This document shows, piece by piece, positions 7,598 to 13,142 of a stretch of 19,851 bases of DNA. The notes beneath the pieces are model-generated. The model worked only from the letters and a program-made list of their open reading frames with translations. It searched no databases and was not told where the DNA came from. How positions within the stretch are numbered: position 1 is the first letter of the stretch; each line of letters starts with the position of its first letter. The position numbers and the translations under genes were made by a program. The DNA is from an uncultured Erythrobacteraceae bacterium (GTDB taxonomy: Bacteria > Pseudomonadota > Alphaproteobacteria > Sphingomonadales > Sphingomonadaceae). The stretch lies in the NCBI GenBank assembly GCA_946482075.1, contig CAMLQG010000066.1:1-19851 (forward strand), written 5' to 3'.

Positions 7598-8056
7598 TCA
7601 GTCGTCGCGCGAGATCTTCTCGCGCCGTTCGTGCGCTTCCTGGGCTTCGACCGTCATCGTGGCGATCGGCCGTGCGATCAGGCGGCGCAATCCGATGGGA
7701 TCGCCCGTGACTTCGCAATAACCATATTCGCCGTCGTCGATCCGGCGCAGCGCGGAATCGATCTTGGCGATCAGCTTGCGCTGCCGGTCGCGCGTGCGCA
7801 GTTCGATGCCCCAGTCGGTCTCGCTCGAGGCGCGGTCGTTGAGGTCGGGCTCGCGGATCGGGCCGTCCTGCAGCGATTGCAGCGTGCCGGCGGCGGCCGA
7901 CAGGATCAGCTTCTTCCATTCCAGCAGCAGGCGCCGGAAATAGTCGAGCTGCGGTTCGCTCATATAGTCTTCGTCGTCATTCGGCGCATATTCGCTGTCG
8001 AGCGAACGGCGCGCCTTGGCAAGAATGTCGATATCGTCGCTCATAGCCGTGGCCAT
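7598..8056 (-). CDS. dksA: RNA polymerase-binding transcription factor DksA
   Basis: DksA binds the secondary channel of RNA polymerase and, with ppGpp, adjusts promoter output in the stringent response. The 152-residue protein is close to E. coli DksA in length (151). The coiled-coil tip carries the essential D71-LN-D74-RAS motif at the same numbering as E. coli. The zinc-finger region keeps only C114 (GYCEVTGDPIGLRRLIARP); the other three cysteine positions are Thr, Thr and Ala. Such cysteine-poor DksA proteins are usual in alphaproteobacteria, from memory, and this suggests a zinc-independent fold. The start ATG 8056 (MATAMSDDIDIL) has GGAG 6 bases upstream; a second ATG lies four codons on. 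The gene is divergent from the Sel1-repeat gene across 321 bp. Confidence 0.95.
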   Translation of the reverse strand: MATAMSDDIDILAKARRSLDSEYAPNDDEDYMSEPQLDYFRRLLLEWKKLILSAAAGTLQSLQDGPIREPDLNDRASSETDWGIELRTRDRQRKLIAKIDSALRRIDDGEYGYCEVTGDPIGLRRLIARPIATMTVEAQEAHERREKISRDD

Positions 8057-8297
8057 ACGGTTCTCCGCACAAACTCAGTCCTCTCGACCGGCCCTCTCCT
8101 GTCTCGCTCCAGGTTTTCCCGGTCACGCCGCGCGGATCTCGATTGGCCGCGCCTATACGAGCGGGACAAACGGGGCACAAGCGACAATCGCGGGCTTCCC
8201 CAGCTTAATTCCGAACCCGCCTGTTTCGGGACGAACCCCATCGCACGCCGGACATGCGCGCAGTCACGCGCGAGTCATTTTCCTATGCTTTCCGTCA

Positions 8298-8312
8298 TTA
8301 ACCATTTGTTGA
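8298..8312 (+). promoter_or_regulatory. Candidate CtrA box (TTAA-N7-TTGA)
   Basis: TTAACCATTTGTTGA matches the alphaproteobacterial CtrA consensus TTAA-N7-TTAA with one mismatch, and its first eight bases are TTAACCAT. It is 66 bp upstream of the Sel1 gene start, a plausible promoter position. TTGACC at 8309-8314 could double as a -35 element. No expression evidence is available. Confidence 0.35.
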
Positions 8313-8339
8313 CCATAAAACGGGAAAGTCCGGATCGAC

Positions 8340-8358
8340 GGCGGAAAGGGGTTCCGCC
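8340..8358. other. Small GC-rich hairpin in the leader of the Sel1 gene
   Basis: GGCGGAA (8340-8346) can pair with TTCCGCC (8352-8358) around the loop AGGGG. There is no T-run, so it is not a terminator. It ends 19 bases before the start codon and could affect translation. Confidence 0.35.
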
Positions 8359-8377
8359 GGCAACGGGGGGTAACGCC

Positions 8378-8710
8378 ATGGAAATGGCTTGGAACAACGA
8401 TCTCTCGGCGGCCATGCCCGTCGACTTGATGACACAGAACGCACTTGTCGCGAGCTGCCTCGCCGCCGCCGCCAATGGCGACATCAGCGCCTATTTCGAT
8501 CTCGGCGTCGCTTTCTCCACCGGTAGCCACGGAACGGTGATCGACCTGATCGAGGCGCATAAATGGTTCAATCTCGCCGCCGCCAAGGGGCACGAGGAAG
8601 CGGCCATGTCGCGCGCGGATATTTCCGACGAGATGACGGCCCGCGCCATCGCCGAAGCCCAGCGCCGCGCACGCGAATGGCTCTGCGCGATCGGCCGGAA
8701 GGCGGCGTAA
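8378..8710 (+). CDS. Small Sel1-repeat protein
   Basis: The product has 110 residues. Residues 38-75 fit one Sel1-like (TPR-related) repeat: AYFDLGVAFSTGSHGTVIDL, then EAHKWFNLAAAKGHEEAAM, including the typical LG, A..W..LAA..GH positions. The first 37 residues are a helical lead-in (LMTQNALVASCLAAAANGD) and the last 30 a charged helix (RAIAEAQRRAREW). Sel1 proteins act as protein-binding scaffolds; the partner is unknown. No signal peptide is seen, so it is likely cytoplasmic. I chose ATG 8378 because the repeat and lead-in begin after it and a G-run lies 7 bases upstream; the much longer open frame upstream runs over dksA in antisense. The candidate CtrA box upstream makes a cell-cycle link possible. 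Confidence 0.8.
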   Translation: MEMAWNNDLSAAMPVDLMTQNALVASCLAAAANGDISAYFDLGVAFSTGSHGTVIDLIEAHKWFNLAAAKGHEEAAMSRADISDEMTARAIAEAQRRAREWLCAIGRKAA

Positions 8711-8735
8711 CTCTTTCACGCGGAGCGCCAAAGGT

Positions 8736-8824
8736 CCGTTCGCCCTGAGCTTGTCGAAGGGCAGCTTTTCTCTTCAGCTACGGAAGAAGGGAGGACGGTC
8801 CTTCGACAAGCTCAGGACGAACGG
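8736..8824. repeat. Paired-hairpin inverted repeat, type A, copy 3
   Basis: The arms are 8736-8762 and 8798-8824. The left arm has GCCCT and AGGGC where copy 1 has GTCCT and AGGAC: a paired T-A to C-G change that keeps the local hairpin but spoils arm-to-arm pairing at two positions. It lies between the convergent ends of the Sel1 gene and the acyltransferase gene. Confidence 0.92.
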
Positions 8825-8847
8825 AGTGGAGAGTACCACGCCGCTTC

Positions 8848-10002
8848 TCAACCCTTCCGGAACGGCGTTCGCCTGCCCAGGTGCAGCTGGTCCACCTCGA
8901 TCCCGCGCTGTTCGCGGTCGAGGAAATCGGCCACCGCTTCGCGGAAGCCCGGATCGGCCAGCCAATGCGCCGACCACGTCTTCACCGGTTCGTACCCACG
9001 AGTCAGCTTGTGCCCGCCCTGCGCGCCCGCTTCCACGCGGTCGAGCCCCATCGCGATCGCCGCGTCGATCGCCTGGTAGTAGCACAGCTCGAAATGCAGG
9101 AAGGGCCTGTCCACCGTGCAGCCCCAATAGCGGCCGTACAGCGCATCCCTGCCGATCAGATTGAGCGCGCCCGCGATCGGCTTCCCTTCCATGAAAGCCA
9201 GCACCAGCAAGATCCTGTCCGCCATCCGCTCGCCCAGCAGCGTGAAGGCGCTGCGGGTGAGATAGGGCTGGCCCCATTTGCGCGCGCCGGTATCCTGGTA
9301 GAATTCCCAGAAATAATCCCAGTGGCCGGGCGTGATCTCGCGTCCGGTCAGGCGGCGTATATCCACGCCTTCCTGCGCCAGCGCGCGTTCCTTGCGGATA
9401 TCCTTGCGCTTGCGGGAGGCAAGCTCGCCCAGGAAATCGTCGAAGCTCGCATAGCCGCGGTTCTGCCAGTGGAACTGGATGTCGCTGCGCAACAGCCAGC
9501 CGGCTTCCTCGAACAGCGGCAGCTGGTCGGGCTCGATGAAAGTCGCATGCGCGCCGGACAGGCCATTGCCGGTGCAGACATTCTCCGCCGCACGCAGCAG
9601 CGGCAGGGCCAATGCCCGGCCTTCCAGCAGCTTGTCCTTCGTCAGGATGCGCGGGCCGGTGGCCGGCGTGAACGGGGCGCAGATCTGCAGCTTGGGGTAA
9701 TAGCGCCCGCCCGCGCGGTGCCAGGCATCGGCCCAGGAATGGTCGAACACATATTCGCCCTGGCTATGCGCCTTGAGATAGGCGGGCAGCGCGCCCGCGA
9801 TCGTGCCGTCCGGCGCCTCGATCACCAGCGGCGCGGGCGCCCAGCCGGTGCCCGACCCGACGCTTTCGGAATCCTCCAGCAGAGTGAGGAAAGCATGGCT
9901 CATGAACGGGTTGCCGTCGCCCGCCAGCGCATCCCACTGCGCCTGCGGCAGCGAACCGACCGACCGGGCAAGCCGCGCCGTCAGCGGATCGCGGTCGCTC
10001 AT
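8848..10002 (-). CDS. FemAB-like / GNAT-superfamily predicted N-acyltransferase (PF04339, COG3146 type)
   Basis: The 384-residue protein resembles the predicted acyltransferase family annotated as peptidogalycan biosynthesis protein or GNAT acetyltransferase. Recognisable segments include NPFMSHAFLTLLEDSESVG (residues 31-49), PAYLKAHSQGEYVFDHSWAD, QICAPFTPATGPRIL, HVHWQ-like FHWQNRGYASFDDFL, SRKRKDIRKERA and a late RYWGCTVDRPFLHFELCYYQ followed by GAQGGHKLTRGY. The substrate is not established for this family as far as I know. Its ATG overlaps the stop of the phosphodiesterase gene by 4 bases (9999-10002), making it the last gene of a five-gene operon. No signal peptide is visible. Because the genome encodes sphingolipid genes nearby, acylation of a lipid amine is conceivable, but that is speculation. 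Confidence 0.88.
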   Translation of the reverse strand: MSDRDPLTARLARSVGSLPQAQWDALAGDGNPFMSHAFLTLLEDSESVGSGTGWAPAPLVIEAPDGTIAGALPAYLKAHSQGEYVFDHSWADAWHRAGGRYYPKLQICAPFTPATGPRILTKDKLLEGRALALPLLRAAENVCTGNGLSGAHATFIEPDQLPLFEEAGWLLRSDIQFHWQNRGYASFDDFLGELASRKRKDIRKERALAQEGVDIRRLTGREITPGHWDYFWEFYQDTGARKWGQPYLTRSAFTLLGERMADRILLVLAFMEGKPIAGALNLIGRDALYGRYWGCTVDRPFLHFELCYYQAIDAAIAMGLDRVEAGAQGGHKLTRGYEPVKTWSAHWLADPGFREAVADFLDREQRGIEVDQLHLGRRTPFRKG

Positions 10003-10799
10003 GGGGCCGCGTCTCCATCGGCCCCGCCGGCTTCCGCAGGAATGCCCGCCCCTTCGGCGATCGGCGCATCGGCATGCTCGGCCGCCACACGGCGCGATTC
10101 CGCGCTGCGCACGGTCCAGGTCAGCACCGGCATCCCTCGCGAACGCTGATAGGCGGCAAAGCCGCTGGGCAGATCACGGACGTCATAAGCCAGGAAATCG
10201 GGCCGCGCATGCCAAAGCGCAAGATGCCGCTTCATCCGGCCGGGGAACGAACGCGCGTTTTCCTCCGTCACCACCAGCCCGCGCACGATGTGCGGCGCAT
10301 GGACGGCGAACCAGCGCGAGACGCGCGGATCGAAGCTCATCACCGCATGGGGCCCGCGATAGCCTTCGAGCACGCGGCGCACGGCAAGGCACAGCGCATT
10401 CACCCGATGATCGCGGCGCGACTTGATCTCGATCAGCACCGGCACGCGTTCGCGCACCAGGCCGAGAAGCTCGCGCAGGCTGGGAATGCGTTCGCCACTG
10501 TCGGTCAGATCGAGCATGGCAAGATCGGCCAGACGCAACGCCTGCACTGGCCCGGCGGCCGATGTCAGCCGGTCGAGCTCCCAATCGTGGAACACCACCG
10601 GCTGCCCGTCTGCGGTGCGCTGGACGTCGCATTCTATCCCGAAGCCGCACGCGATCGCCTCGGCCCCGGCCGCGAGCGAATTTTCCGGCACGCCGGGCCC
10701 GTGCAGCCCGCGATGGGCGTAATCATGCCGGCCGAGCCATGCGACCCGGGCAGGCGCTGGCGCCGGCGCGCGCCAGCGATCAAGTGCCGCTAACAGCAA
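9999..10799 (-). CDS. Glycerophosphodiester phosphodiesterase family protein
   Basis: GDPD enzymes hydrolyse glycerophosphodiesters to glycerol-3-phosphate and an alcohol, recycling phospholipid head groups. Counted from TTG 10799 the protein has 266 residues. The catalytic set is clear: H29-R30 (AHRG), E39-N40 (PENS), E56 and D58 (IECDVQ), H71-D72 (VFHDWELDRL), then a downstream IEIKS that supplies another acidic metal ligand. The C-terminal LTWTV segment completes the TIM barrel. The frame stays open back to 10877, but that part lies over the ridA coding region and is low-complexity, so TTG 10799 (GAGGTG about 10 bases upstream) is my choice; the start overlaps ridA by 20 bases. The lack of a signal peptide suggests a cytoplasmic enzyme. 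It overlaps the acyltransferase gene by 4 bases. Confidence 0.9.
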   Translation of the reverse strand: MLLAALDRWRAPAPAPARVAWLGRHDYAHRGLHGPGVPENSLAAGAEAIACGFGIECDVQRTADGQPVVFHDWELDRLTSAAGPVQALRLADLAMLDLTDSGERIPSLRELLGLVRERVPVLIEIKSRRDHRVNALCLAVRRVLEGYRGPHAVMSFDPRVSRWFAVHAPHIVRGLVVTEENARSFPGRMKRHLALWHARPDFLAYDVRDLPSGFAAYQRSRGMPVLTWTVRSAESRRVAAEHADAPIAEGAGIPAEAGGADGDAAP

Positions 10800-11241
10800 A
10801 GATTGCGTCCACCTCGACCGCGGCGCCCAGCGGCAGGCACGGCACGCCCACGGCGCTGCGGGCATGGCGGCCGGCATCGCCGAACACCTGCTGCATCAGC
10901 TCCGAAGCGCCGTTCACCACTTTGGGCTGATCGGTGAACGAACCTGCCGCATTGACGAACCCGCCGAGCTTGACGACCTGCGCGACCCTGTCGAGCGAGC
11001 CGAGCTTCGCCTTGATCTGGGCCAGCAGCATCAGTCCGCAAGCACGCGCGGCCGCGGCGCCATCCTCCACGGAGACATTTTCGCCCAGCCGCCCGGTGAC
11101 GAGCTTGCCGTCGATGAACGGCAGCTGGCCCGAAACATGGGCGAGCCCGCCATGCACCACGACCGGGACATAGGCGGCGACCGGCGCCGCGGGTTCCGGA
11201 AGGACGATCCCCAGTTCGGCCAGTTTCGCGTCAAAACTCAT
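10780..11241 (-). CDS. RidA family protein (YjgF/YER057c/UK114)
   Basis: RidA proteins hydrolyse reactive enamine/imine intermediates released by PLP enzymes. The 153-residue product belongs to the slightly longer subgroup (E. coli RidA has 128). Marks are LPEPAAPVAAYVPVVVHGGL, the core SGQLPF (38-43), VVKLGGFVNAAGSF, and the C-terminal R128 in ARSAVGVPCLPLGAAVEVDA, the position of the catalytic arginine. It overlaps the HAD gene by ATGA (11238-11241) and the GDPD gene by about 20 bases. Archetypal deaminase activity is expected from R128 but is not proven for this subgroup, so I give no symbol. Confidence 0.93.
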   Translation of the reverse strand: MSFDAKLAELGIVLPEPAAPVAAYVPVVVHGGLAHVSGQLPFIDGKLVTGRLGENVSVEDGAAAARACGLMLLAQIKAKLGSLDRVAQVVKLGGFVNAAGSFTDQPKVVNGASELMQQVFGDAGRHARSAVGVPCLPLGAAVEVDAIFAVSGT

Positions 11242-11867
11242 AATCTCTCCTCATGCAGTCTTTCACGCAGCCATTGCAAGGCTTCCTGCCAATTGTCGAT
11301 CCGCGCATGGGCGTGGCCCCCGGTGAAGGCGCAGGGGACATGCGCCGCGATCGCGGGTTCGCCCACCAGATGCAGGCGCGTGATCTCGGGCGCGTGTTCC
11401 ACTGCGGAAGCGTGATGATGCGAGAGATCATCGACGAAGAAGGCTTTGCTGGGCCGATATTCGTCCAATATGGCACGCAATGCAGGACCTTTAGGGCCCA
11501 GATTGGTGAAAACGCGCAGATGCAGCCCATGCCGCGCGAGCTGTTCCGCGCGATCCTGCTGGCGATGATCGGCAAGGTTGGTGAGGACCACGACGTCGGC
11601 CTCTTCCTGCAGCGCGCCGATCGCCTCGACCGCGCCCGCGATCGGTGTCTGCCGGTGCATCTCGCTGTCGAAGAAGCTGTTGAGCAGGCCCCACATCTCC
11701 TCCTGCGGAATCGGCGCGTCCGAACCGCGGCGGCGCATCGCGTCGGCAAAATCGCGGCCTTCCAGGCGAAAATCGATATCGTGCGCCTCGTCCAGCCAGT
11801 CGCGGAAATGGACGATCATGTGCAGCAGCACCTCGTCGCAATCGGTGATGACGAGCGGCCGGCTCAT
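11238..11867 (-). CDS. HAD-superfamily hydrolase
   Basis: The 209-residue product carries all four HAD motifs: motif I D9-C-D11-EV (nucleophile and acid/base aspartates), motif II T96 in VVVLTNL, motif III K126 in NLGPKGPAL, and motif IV D146-D147 in KAFFVDDLSHH. The helical cap between motifs I and II (WLDEAHDIDFRLEGRDFADA and on) suggests a C1-cap phosphatase. The substrate is unknown. The gene overlaps DUF3572 upstream and ridA downstream by 4 bases each, so it is translated from a compact polycistronic message. It could be a phosphatase serving the lipid or phosphodiester metabolism of the operon, but that is inference. Confidence 0.9.
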   Translation of the reverse strand: MSRPLVITDCDEVLLHMIVHFRDWLDEAHDIDFRLEGRDFADAMRRRGSDAPIPQEEMWGLLNSFFDSEMHRQTPIAGAVEAIGALQEEADVVVLTNLADHRQQDRAEQLARHGLHLRVFTNLGPKGPALRAILDEYRPSKAFFVDDLSHHHASAVEHAPEITRLHLVGEPAIAAHVPCAFTGGHAHARIDNWQEALQWLRERLHEERL

Positions 11868-12100
11868 GCCGCCAGCCTCTGCGCCGCGCCGGCCAGCTCC
11901 TGCGGCGCCACGCCCAGCGCGTCCGCCGCGGCGAGCAGGTCGCGCTCATGGCCGGCCAGGAAATCGAGCACGGCGGCCAGCACCGCGCGGTCGCCCAGCC
12001 CGTCGCGCAGATCGTCGGGCGTGAGCCCTGTCAGCGCCAGCAGGCGATCGGCGCGCGCGCCGTCTTCCAGCACCCAGCCAAGTGCGGCCAGCGCAAGCAT
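11864..12100 (-). CDS. DUF3572 family protein
   Basis: This small helical protein has 78 residues. The sequence LALAALGWVLEDGARADRLL, then LTGLTPDDLRDGLGDRAVLA, VLDFLAGHERDLLAAADAL and GVAPQEL matches the DUF3572 pattern (LTGL.PDDLR, LDFL...E). The function is unknown. From memory, the family often lies next to divK in alphaproteobacteria, as it does here in divergent orientation. The coding frame extends upstream of ATG 12100 (SPPLDPQ) without another good start codon, and family members are usually somewhat longer, so the annotated N-terminus may be a few residues short. It is the first gene of the five-gene operon. Confidence 0.85.
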   Translation of the reverse strand: MLALAALGWVLEDGARADRLLALTGLTPDDLRDGLGDRAVLAAVLDFLAGHERDLLAAADALGVAPQELAGAAQRLAA

Positions 12101-12192
12101 CTGGGGATCAAGCGGGGGCGATTGGTCACGCGGAATTGTCAGGCACTCCCGAAGCTCATAGGACGGTGGACGCGCGCTTTTTCGCGCAAGGA

Positions 12193-12567
12193 ATGAAGGA
12201 CTCAGTGGCGAAGCGCATTCTCGTTGTCGAGGACAACGATCTCAATCGCAAGCTGTTCTGCGACGTGCTCGCAGCCAGCGGCTTCGTGGTCGAGCCGGTC
12301 TCCGATGGGATGGAAGCGCTTGACCGGGCTCGCGATTTTGTCCCCAACCTGATCATCATGGATATCCAGCTGCCGAATATCTCGGGGCTCGACCTGATCT
12401 CCGAGGCCAAGCGCGATTCCAGCCTGCGCGCGATTCCCGTACTCGCCGTCACCGCCTATGCCGGCAAGGGCGACGAGGAGCGGATTCGGGGCGCAGGCGC
12501 GGAAGGCTATCTCGCCAAGCCGGTGTCGATCACCCCCTTCATGACCGCGGTCAAAGCGCTGCTGTGA
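12193..12567 (+). CDS. divK: DivK-type single-domain response regulator
   Basis: DivK is the essential phospho-signal of the alphaproteobacterial cell-cycle circuit; phosphorylated DivK acts through DivJ, PleC and DivL to down-regulate CtrA. The 124-residue product is a bare receiver domain: acidic pocket E13-D14, phospho-acceptor D57 (LIIMDIQLP), T87 (AVTAYAGKGDEERIR) and K109 (AKPVS). The GKGDEERIR segment is typical of DivK. There are two possible starts. ATG 12193 has AAGGA touching it, which is too close. GTG 12205 would give MAKRILVVEDN, the usual DivK start, with GAAGGA 4 bases before it. No output domain follows and pleD is not adjacent, unlike in Caulobacter. Confidence 0.9.
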   Translation: MKDSVAKRILVVEDNDLNRKLFCDVLAASGFVVEPVSDGMEALDRARDFVPNLIIMDIQLPNISGLDLISEAKRDSSLRAIPVLAVTAYAGKGDEERIRGAGAEGYLAKPVSITPFMTAVKALL

Positions 12568-12590
12568 TAGTACGAACCCCCTGTCCATTC

Positions 12591-12667
12591 TCGTCACCCC
12601 AGCGAAGGCTGGGGCCTCTAGGCGAGCGCGCGGCCGAAAGCGACCCCGGCCTTCGCTGGGGCGACGA
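12591..12667. repeat. Paired-hairpin inverted repeat, type C, copy 1
   Basis: The left arm holds CCCCAGC-GAAG-GCTGGGG and the right arm CCCCGGC-CTTC-GCTGGGG, each a hairpin with a four-base loop (one G-T wobble on the right). CGTC-like ends (12592-12595, and GACGA at 12663-12667) frame the unit. It lies between divK and acp. Related copies are at 14379-14482 and 19071-19151. Confidence 0.9.
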
Positions 12668-12723
12668 ACAGGGAGCCGGACCGTCGAGCCCTGTTGTGGA
12701 AGCTCGACTTACCCATCGCACCC

Positions 12724-12729
12724 TTGACA
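12724..12729 (+). promoter_or_regulatory. Possible -35 element (TTGACA) upstream of acp-spt
   Basis: A perfect TTGACA lies 54 bp before the acp start. The -10 counterpart at the usual 17-base spacing (CTTTTG) is poor, so this is only a candidate. The acp ribosome binding site, AGGAG at 12770-12774, is good. Confidence 0.25.
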
Positions 12730-12782
12730 TTCCACCCATACCGCCCCTTTTGCGCCCCAATCGCCTGCCAGGAGCCTGAAGC

Positions 12783-13022
12783 ATGGATCGCGCCGAAACC
12801 GACAGCCGCATTCGCGGCCTGATCGAACCCTTCAACAAGAAGGGCGTCACCGTCGCCGACGATACGAGCTTCGCCAACGATCTCGAATTCGACAGCCTGA
12901 CGGTGATGGATTTCGTCGCCGCGATCGAGGACGAATTCGACATCATCATCAGCATGAACCAGCAGGCCGAGATCGAGACCTACGGCCAGCTCGTCGACGC
13001 CGTCTGCAAGCTGCAGGGCTGA
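12783..13022 (+). CDS. Acyl carrier protein linked to serine palmitoyltransferase
   Basis: The 79-residue protein is a dedicated carrier. The phosphopantetheine site is S38 in FDSLTVMDFV (D37-S38-L39), and the acidic helix II (VAAIEDEFDI) that docks partner enzymes follows. It is directly upstream of spt and separated from the general fatty-acid genes. In Caulobacter the corresponding protein (AcpR) is needed for ceramide synthesis and probably delivers the long acyl chain to serine palmitoyltransferase. Start ATG 12783 has AGGAG 8 bases upstream. 120 bp with a type B repeat separate it from spt, yet both point the same way and probably function together. Confidence 0.93.
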   Translation: MDRAETDSRIRGLIEPFNKKGVTVADDTSFANDLEFDSLTVMDFVAAIEDEFDIIISMNQQAEIETYGQLVDAVCKLQG

Positions 13023-13034
13023 CCTCATGGAAAT

Positions 13035-13125
13035 CGTCATTGCGAGGCCCGCAAGGCCGCGGCAATCCAGAGCGGCTGCACCTTGGGCTCCGGACTGCTT
13101 CGTCGCTCCGCTCCTCGCAACGACG
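13035..13125. repeat. Inverted repeat, type B, copy 2
   Basis: CGTCATTGCGAGG (13035-13047) and CCTCGCAACGACG (13113-13125) are inverted with one mismatch. The inner GCAATCCAGAG (13062-13072) matches copy 1 at 6990-7000. It occupies most of the acp-spt gap. Confidence 0.88.
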
Positions 13126-13142
13126 CATTCGCGGAATCCTTG

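Larger units (their letters stand above)
8057..8377. other. Divergent intergenic region between dksA and the Sel1-repeat gene
   Basis: This 321 bp stretch must hold promoters for both neighbours. The frame of the Sel1 gene is open through it, but codon use does not look like protein. The half nearest dksA is GC-rich without evident motifs besides the dksA ribosome binding site. The half nearest the Sel1 gene is more AT-rich, with TTAACCATTTGTTGACC at 8298-8314. A hairpin-prone GGCGGAAAGGGGTTCCGCC segment follows at 8340-8358. No RNA gene was recognised. Confidence 0.5.

Noticed and set aside
7547..8377. N-terminal extension of the Sel1-repeat gene
   Set aside because: The extension runs antisense through dksA and a promoter region; the plausible protein begins at 8378.
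8881..10149. 422-codon open frame on the plus strand
   Set aside because: It is the antisense shadow of the acyltransferase and phosphodiesterase genes.
10800..10877. N-terminal extension of the glycerophosphodiester phosphodiesterase
   Set aside because: It lies inside ridA coding sequence and gives an Ala/Pro/Arg/Trp-rich leader with no signal-peptide pattern.
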